A model generated the notes under the pieces. That model did not search any database and was not told where the DNA came from. It saw only the letters and a list, made by a program, of their open reading frames with translations. From contig CM060731.1 in assembly GCA_030704615.1 (NCBI GenBank), forward strand, positions 16,926,001-16,990,000: DNA of 64,000 bases. Direction: 5' to 3'. The stretch is from Takakia lepidozioides (taxonomy: Eukaryota > Streptophyta > Takakiopsida > Takakiales > Takakiaceae). Shown piece after piece: positions 58,401-64,000 of this stretch. How positions within the stretch are numbered: position 1 is the stretch's first letter; each line of letters begins with the position of its first letter. A program made the translations under genes and the position numbers.

Positions 58401-61400
58401 CTAAGACGGCTCTGTGTTGTCGTGTGACTCCATCCCAGAAAGCTCAGGTTCTCTCTTCTCTCTATGTTATGATTGCAATGCACGGAAAGGAAAACATTCC
58501 ACAGTTGCACTCTGTGCTGTTGCTGCCCAGCCTGAAGACATTATCACTTTCTCTTACATTTCCGGGGTATTCGCTCCAGAGAGTGACCCTCTTCAGGTCC
58601 ATCAAGGACATTGTTCCTGCAGCTCTGTCCACTACGGTTGAAAATCTTGAGGCTGGGCCTAAAGCCCTGGCCCTGTGGGGTTGGGCAACTCACACACAGG
58701 AGATTGATGCTTGTGTGAAGGGCTTTCTAGAGGATATCTGGAAAGCATAAACTATTTGTTTATATCAAGGTAAGTCCCACTATCGCTCTGAGCCCTTCGC
58801 ATAGGTAGTGGCTATTCCCTCTTGTTCTGCCCAAACTGGGCGCGGGGTCTATGACCACAAGGCTATGGCAAACGTCTTACGAGTACTCTTGTCCTACATA
58901 GCATGCAGATCTATTGTGTCTTTAGGGACTCCCAATCTTTGGCAGACTCCTTAAGCTTTCAGATTCGAAGTGTCTGGCAGCGTACCTGCAGGAGTTGGAA
59001 ACAGGAAGGAGAAGTATGTTGCAAATCCCAGTTTCTCCACTCCAGGGTGTGGTGATGAAAAAGGTTTATGTTGCACGAGAGACCAACCGTATAGTATGGG
59101 TCTCCTCAATGACAAGTCAATTCCAAGCTCAGACATAGTCAGGAAGCCATACAGCTTGGTGCCCTTTCCAAATTGAAAACCACTATCTTACCCTTGGCAA
59201 GCCACGAATTCCGGCATTGTTAGCAACTACAGCAACCTTCTTGGTGCACCTAACTACACGAGGGTAGACAACTTCAAAGAAATAGGCAGGCAGATTAAAG
59301 TCCTGTAGAGGCAGGCTCGAGAGTGAGAGGACCTGAACCGAAAAGACGGCCGCAGAATGCTAAGCCTCTAACACATGAAGGACGGTTTAGCCACATATTT
59401 GGTATTGTACGCGTGTATAGAGGGGTACGACATGTTGCTGACGTTGGAAATGTGATGCAGCTGGTGGGGCTGGTTAAGAGTTGTGACTACAGAACACTTG
59501 CTATTGGGGATGGAGGTAACGACGTGAAGATGATACAAGAGGCCCATGTTGGGGTCGGTATCAGTGGGCGTGAAGGCCTGCAGGCAGCTCGTGCTGCTGA
59601 CTTCAGTCTTGGCAGTAAGTGGCTGCTGCCTCTGTTGCACTATCCTCCTCTTATGCCAAGAGAAAACCCTGGTGGGCGCGAACCCCACAAAAGGCTCTGG
59701 GACGGTCAATGGCCGTAAGGCTATGGCAAGATATCATTCGCAGGGAACATCGTTCGCATGAGTACATATTATGCTAAAAGATGTGCTGGAACAATTTGGG
59801 GTCTCAAAGACAAGATTTGCTCATAGACTCTAATAGAGCAACTACTCTGTGGAGGTAGATGCAATCCTAAGAAGCAACTCACCAGTATTCGCCCGCTTGA
59901 CTGCCCTTAGACTTTGCTTGCCGTAGCCTTGTCGCCGTAGACCCACAGTTCAGAAGTGGTGAATTCAGAGAAGGACCTGTGTATAGACCCAATCAGCGAA
60001 AAAAGAGAGAAGGGTCAAATGCACCCGGAGTTGTGCCCATGAACAGTTATTCCCAAGTACTTGAATCTGTTGGCTTGCGGAGGTTGTCAACTCCAGTGTT
60101 CCTTCAAGGATGTGATCTAGATGCCCTTGCCATAACAAGAAAGGCAGAAGCACTTGACACCTTCTGCTGCCTTGTTGCTGCCTAGTTCAGTACTGAGGGT
60201 ATGCAACCCATGCTGGGCATTGGAAAGTCTGAAAAGGAACTACTTCTATGGTAAGATAATTAGTGTGTGCTTGTCCATGCTGTGGAGGGTGGGAAGTTAT
60301 GGTGATGAAGGAGCGATTTGTCATTGGTGCTGGTATGTTCAGGGTTCAGGTTTTTGAAGCGTTTGATACTGGTGCATGGGAGATATTCTTATAACCGGAC
60401 GGCCTTTTTATCTCAATATTCAATTTACAAGTCTCTTGTTTTATGCTTCATCCAGATATTGTAAGACAATCCTTTGCCTGCATGTGTTCCGGTGCCTACA
60501 TTTGCTCAATTCATGTTCAGCTTTCCATTGTTCCCTCGAGTTTTCTGCGAAATGCGCGGTCGTGTTATGACGCTGGAAGCATGAACGTGTTGGTTATTAT
60601 CATAATGGCAGGAATCATAGCTTACGCAAATGGTGAGGATACTATTGTTTGTCCAGTCAATTGTGGAAGGTAGTGAGAACTTCGAGATTATTCCCTGACA
60701 TAATGGGAGTCACTTTGGGCCAAAAGCTTTTCATTTGTGTCAGGGGTGTCAGGAGCGAGTCTCTTCAACTCATTGAGCCTGATGGCGTACAATGTTGTAT
60801 ATACTAGTCTCCCGGTCATGGTGAATACAGTCTTTGACAAAGATATTAGCGAAACAACTGTTTGCCAACATCCAGAGATTTTATATTTTTGTCAGGCTGG
60901 AAGGTACGCTTTGTGTGACTATCATGTTCTCTTTTCCAGTGGGTTTGTTTGATCCTCTAGCTTTGTTGTTGTCAGAGTGGGTACTGGAATCTGACATGAA
61001 TAATTGCAATAGTGGATGCATGTGTAAGGTTCGTGAGTTCAGCAAGGCTGAGCACTCAGCAGGATATTCTGCTGTTGTGCTTTCCTCATATACATAGTTT
61101 ACTAGGCAGGTGGTGATTGCTACACCAATTATTCTGTATGTCTGGGTTGGACCTGCTGCAGATTAATAAATCCAAGTACCTTTGCGGGCTGGTTTGGACG
61201 GTCACTCTTCCATGTACATCTGATCACTCTCTCCTCCTTTTGGATTTTTCAAGGTGTACACAGCATTGAATGAACCTGGGGACCTTTATTTCTATTTAGG
61301 TAGCTTGTTTTGGGTATGTGTGGAGCTGGGCCCTCTTCCACGATTATTATGCAATGAGAAAAGCTGCAGTGTCTTCCAGTCTCTACCAGTTAAACTAGGG

Positions 61401-62999
61401 GTTAAGCCAACATACTGTTACTACAGTGTGTGCCTATCTCCTTAGTTTGTGGTGACATGTCCATTCAGTGGCAAGCCATTTTTGAGGTGGTTCCTGTAGC
61501 TTGTGAAGACACGTGTTACTTTTGAGGATGGTGGAGCTCATGCAGATAATTGGTGATGTCAGGCAGCAGTAGTGTTTTTGGTGACAGTGCATGTGTATGC
61601 CAATGAGAAGTGCGAATTGGGGGAGCTGTCCATCGTGGCTTTATCTGGGTGTATCTGGTTGCAGGCTTTTGTCATTATTCTTGAAACCAAGTAATATTTC
61701 TCCCTTGCCCTGTGTGAAGTCTTGAGTACCACCAACGTGGGGTTGTTTATTACGTAGTAAGGAAGGAATCTCACAGAAATGATCTCCTGTAAGACTGATT
61801 GTTGGATCACGAACCACTACGGACATGTGGAATGTGTCTTTTGCAAGGCCTGGTCAATGCTGTTGTCCCTCTTTAGTAGTTTTTGATGAGTGGAATTGGA
61901 TGGATTGCAGCTCCTTCTCTGTCTATCAGCATGTGGCGGTGTGGGGTAATCTCTGCTTATTCTATGTGGTGAACCTGCTTCTAAGTCTGGTGAAGCGCAG
62001 TGGTATGCACACTGTCATGTTTCGACTCTGCACCGAACCAGCCTATTGGGGCTCTCTTCTGGTGTGTAAATCATAATTCCATTGTTTCAAGGATTTTGTT
62101 TGCTGGAGACATGCACCTAAACGAGCCAGGCTTAGGGCAGCTTCACATGTGAGGCCAGTACCCATGATCAGTATGTGTGAATAAGGGGACAGGTCACATC
62201 ATTAATGCACCTATTTTGAGTCACATATAGAGTTGATCTTGGGACCAAGATGTAATTAGGGTTGCTAAAGTATTTTACTGCATTAATGTGACTAAACACG
62301 CTTATTCCTTGTATCGATTGTGGCTAAACCCATTTGGCATATGTGGCATGTTGCCACAAATCATGGGTACCCATGAAATACTGTCTTCTGAAATATTTCC
62401 CTGCATGCAATCACGATTATGTGCAAGTGCCTCACATGTTCTTTTTTTGTTTCTTAATAGGGTGGTTTTACTTAGATATCAAGCTATTTCCCTTTTTCCT
62501 CATAAGGCTCAAGATGGTGAGGCATACTTCCATGCATGTGTACTGTCAGAGGGAGTTGAGTAGGTTAGGAATGTAAAAAATTGCAGGTGGTGGATTAGCA
62601 GCTGTCTGAAGCAGGTAGGTTAGACATATTGCAGGGCTGCATGGCTCTGGGCGGGTAGCTTTCTGACCTGGGAAAGGTGTCTGTGCACAGCTAATAGTTG
62701 CTGCAGGGATGGGACCGGTGGTCGCTCTCAAGTATTTCCGCTTCACATATCGTCCAAGCGCTGTCAATGTGTTGCAGCAGTTGGAGAGACAATACTCCAG
62801 CTCCATGGTAGTTGAACCTACAAAGAACTTGGATATTTCCCTGTCCATGACTCTAACGAAAACTGATCATGGCTCAGTTTACGAGCCATTACTGTGTGAG
62901 TCACCCTCTTCTCAGAAGGGCACAGGGGCTCCCTCGACATCTAATTTTCTGCCCTCTAGCTTGTCGAGGGTCAGCCACCTACAAAGTAAGAACAAATAA
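46484..62999 (+). CDS. ALA2: P4-type ATPase, ALA2 orthologue (aminophospholipid flippase)
   Basis: 24 exons give 1097 residues (Arabidopsis ALA2 is about 1107): 46484-46608, 47019-47232, 47511-47627, 48565-48657, 49534-49708, 49936-50102, 50402-50506, 51023-51120, 51974-52116, 52546-52642, 53628-53737, 54494-54658, 54972-55126, 55510-55590, 56195-56315, 58077-58183, 58316-58447, 59461-59614, 60343-60460, 60727-60903, 61162-61213, 61563-61690, 61911-62061, 62691-62999. Every junction is GT-AG and phase-consistent. The start is [11 protein letters not shown]. Motifs are DGET (exon 4), IPISIK (exon 7), the phosphorylated Asp in DKTGTLTE (52020), [16 protein letters not shown] and GDGGND. Known role: with an ALIS subunit, ALA2 flips phosphatidylserine to the cytosolic leaflet on prevacuolar membranes. 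The length and DGET support the P4 class. Introns hold TRIM and LINE copies, but no exon is damaged. Confidence 0.96.
48010..48260 (+). mobile_element. TRIM copy 2, 3' LTR truncated
   Basis: The 5' LTR is 48010-48154 (145 bp, one extra G near the start), then the primer site TGGTATCAGAGTC, a 76-bp internal part and a purine tract. The 3' LTR starts at 48231 and stops matching after GCCCTTGC (48260). It lies in ALA2 intron 3, in sense orientation. Confidence 0.88.
48062..48133 (+). tRNA. tRNA-like cloverleaf in TRIM copy 2
   Basis: The 72-nt unit is identical to that of the 5' LTR at 38277, with TTTT about 12 bases downstream. Confidence 0.55.
48715..49280 (-). mobile_element. LINE tail (GHKATANNVL family)
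   Basis: The minus strand encodes, with frameshifts, LNLFPV-like and RLKFKLRAGS-like segments, [20 protein letters not shown], and a final [10 protein letters not shown] ending at TACTCATAAGACGTTGTT (+ strand, 48716-48733). It lies in ALA2 intron 4, antisense to the gene. No clean target-site duplication was found; the far end abuts a GA repeat (49289-49306). Confidence 0.75.
49289..49306 (+). repeat. GA microsatellite
   Basis: Short AG dinucleotide run at the 5' edge of the LINE fragment in ALA2 intron 4. Confidence 0.8.
52318..52400 (+). repeat. Purine-rich low-complexity tract
   Basis: Almost pure A/G sequence on + within ALA2 intron 9, about 140 bases upstream of the exon 10 acceptor. 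No coding content. Confidence 0.6.
52984..53290 (-). mobile_element. Diverged LINE-tail remnant
   Basis: The minus strand gives [20 protein letters not shown] and an ending CRVYGNVV, which align loosely with the [16 protein letters not shown] and GRGVYGHKA parts of the LINE family in this window. It is older or from a sister family, in ALA2 intron 10. Confidence 0.4.
53770..54178 (+). mobile_element. LINE tail (GHKATANNVL family)
   Basis: Encodes [19 protein letters not shown], then the [11 protein letters not shown] block. A deletion removes the LEDIWK segment, and the tail ends CTTATGAGTACA (54167-54178). It lies in ALA2 intron 11, in sense orientation. Confidence 0.8.
54189..54328 (+). 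mobile_element. Second, shorter LINE tail directly downstream
   Basis: Starts within the [17 protein letters not shown] segment and ends CGTCTTATGAGTACA. It is bracketed by the 9-bp repeat CTTTCAGGT (54180-54188 and 54329-54337), a probable target-site duplication. Confidence 0.7.
56663..56729 (-). mobile_element. 27-bp LINE 3'-end insertion with 20-bp target-site duplication
   Basis: TATTATGTCCACTGTATATG occurs at 56663-56682 and again at 56710-56729. The 27 bases between (56683-56709) are the minus-strand 3' tip of the LINE family (CATAAGACGTTGTTTGCCGT on +). It lies in ALA2 intron 15. Confidence 0.85.
57348..57418 (+). tRNA. tRNA-like cloverleaf, array LTR 1 (one-base deletion in D loop)
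   Basis: Same structure with GGATGGG as the 5' acceptor strand. The A box is altered to TAGCTCAGTATAGAGC by loss of bases in the D loop. Confidence 0.45.
57566..57637 (+). tRNA. tRNA-like cloverleaf, array LTR 2
   Basis: 72 nt with intact A and B boxes and a downstream TTTT. The acceptor strand GGATGGG allows a T-G wobble. Confidence 0.5.
57785..57856 (+). tRNA. tRNA-like cloverleaf, array LTR 3
   Basis: Identical to the middle copy of the array. Confidence 0.5.
58500..58886 (+). mobile_element. LINE tail (GHKATANNVL family)
   Basis: [17 protein letters not shown] and [17 protein letters not shown] are readable, ending in ACGTCTTACGAGTAC. It starts about 50 bases after the exon 17 donor of ALA2, in sense orientation. 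Frameshifts and an early TAA are present. Confidence 0.75.
59668..59766 (+). mobile_element. Short LINE 3'-end remnant
   Basis: GACGGTCAATGGCCGTAAGG continuing to GCATGAGTACA resembles the terminal part of the LINE family with substitutions. It lies in ALA2 intron 18. Confidence 0.4.
59915..59965 (-). mobile_element. Very short LINE 3'-end remnant
   Basis: CTTGCCGTAGCCTTGTCGCC on + is the reverse complement of the GHKATA-coding tip of the LINE family. Confidence 0.4.
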
Positions 63000-64000
63000 A
63001 GTTCTTGACCAATTTTGCTTTTTCTATATTAGCTCACTGTTCATTATTCACGTGTACTAACTGCAGGCCATTGCCTGATGCAAGCCACTTAGATCACAAT
63101 CTGGTAAACATGTACATGGTCCTGTTAATGCTGAGTAGTCTATTGCGATTCTTGCTTGTCAAATGCATGTCAGAGATTACATCAGCCCCTGGGAGTCTAC
63201 CCCCTTTTCCACTGATTTTGCATTTCAAGTACCATAAATATTGTGTGTTTCTTTTTTCCATCCAAGTGCAAGAACTTTGTCATGCAGAATGAGGAATCTA
63301 TATGCATTATTGTATCCCGTAAGTCTTTGGGCAAACAGATTTTGCATGTCCTAATGCATGGTGAGAATGACGAGGAAAGAGTTCAGTCTACCATCAGAAA
63401 AAGAAAGAGTTGCACTTGGAAGGTCGCATTGTTGTTCAAGCAGCCACCCAATGCTTCATTTGGGTCTACCAGAGGCCTTTCGTCCTGTGTGTGAAGGTTT
63501 GAGGGCCTGTCCATTGGCAGCAGCGTCTGTTACATCCAATCTTTGGAACCAGCCCGGGCCAGGCACATTTTGGTCTATTGGACACTGTAGTACATCTGTT
63601 CTATAGCAGATGGAAACTCAGACATATACATTCGACAGTTGCACTTGTCCGTCTAGCATTGGATTTTTTTTGTGAAATTGAGATGTAGAAAATAACTTAG
63701 TGTGGGCTTACTTTCCTTCACTTCTTTTATGAGCAGACAACCATGAGTATGCTTGTAGCTATACTTCACTTTATTACAAAAGTATGTGGCACAATTGGGG
63801 GAAAAGCCAATCGTTGGGACTCAGCTGCTTAGGCAATCATGGAACTGGGATCGTAGAGGAGTAACCTGATGAGGTGACGTTAGATTTCTATATAGATGAT
63901 TTTATATCCAATCTCCTGAGGAAGTGCAGAATAAAACAGCCATGGGGTGTAGCTATGCAAAAATGATGCATGAGAGGCTTCCATCATGCTCATCCTCAGG
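63000..64000. other. Downstream flank of ALA2
   Basis: No gene recognised. Likely ALA2 3' UTR followed by intergenic sequence; the short open frames on + have no recognisable domain. Confidence 0.4.

Noticed and set aside
63243-63606. Possible start of another gene after ALA2
   Set aside because: Short frames with no domain and no convincing splice structure; probably 3' UTR or intergenic.

Overview
The window looks like nuclear DNA of a streptophyte (a green plant or close algal relative), probably not a seed plant. It carries split genes with GT-AG introns, a P-class pentatricopeptide protein of the plastid trnG-splicing type (PPR5/EMB2453), a plant TRAF-like adaptor (MUSE13/14 type), a plant-type VPS13 and a P4-ATPase that is clearly an ALA2 orthologue. 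It also carries LTR elements with the plant initiator-Met primer site. The proteins are well diverged from the angiosperm versions I know, so the lineage (fern, lycophyte, bryophyte or charophyte) is left open.

Layout. Positions 3-929 are the C-terminal end of a MUSE13/14-like gene on +. Positions 930-7300 are gene-poor: a structured inverted-repeat element, a 5'-truncated LINE with RNase H (2116-3947) inside a 13-bp target-site duplication, a decayed hAT/DUF4371-type transposase on - (about 4036-5450), a poly(A)-tailed retroelement end and an AACCGG-rich patch. A six-exon PPR5-like gene occupies 7321-10456. A very large VPS13 gene with more than 40 exons runs from 11586 to 45297. A 24-exon ALA2 gene, for which I could build a complete and phase-consistent model, occupies 46484-62999. 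The last 1 kb has no recognisable gene.

Introns hold most of the mobile DNA. One LINE family, whose C terminus is Cys/His-rich and ends in a GHKATANNVL-like tail, is present as one long copy with a 15-bp target-site duplication, several tail fragments and one 27-bp remnant with a 20-bp duplication. These copies show that the element ends about 5 bases after its stop codon, with no poly(A).

The most unusual component is a miniature LTR retrotransposon (TRIM) present at three sites (38226-38589, 48010-48260, 57296-57877). Each LTR is about 144 bp and contains a 72-nt tRNA-like cloverleaf with Pol III A and B boxes, followed by a conserved T4 run. The best copy has two 144-bp LTRs, a TGGTATCAGAGCC primer site, a purine tract and a 5-bp target-site duplication. 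It is analogous to the Cassandra TRIMs, which carry 5S rRNA in their LTRs, but here the Pol III module is tRNA-like.

Functionally the two largest genes both act on membrane lipids: VPS13 is a bridge-like lipid transporter and ALA2 a lipid flippase. They are adjacent and co-oriented, but nothing in the sequence shows that they are co-regulated.
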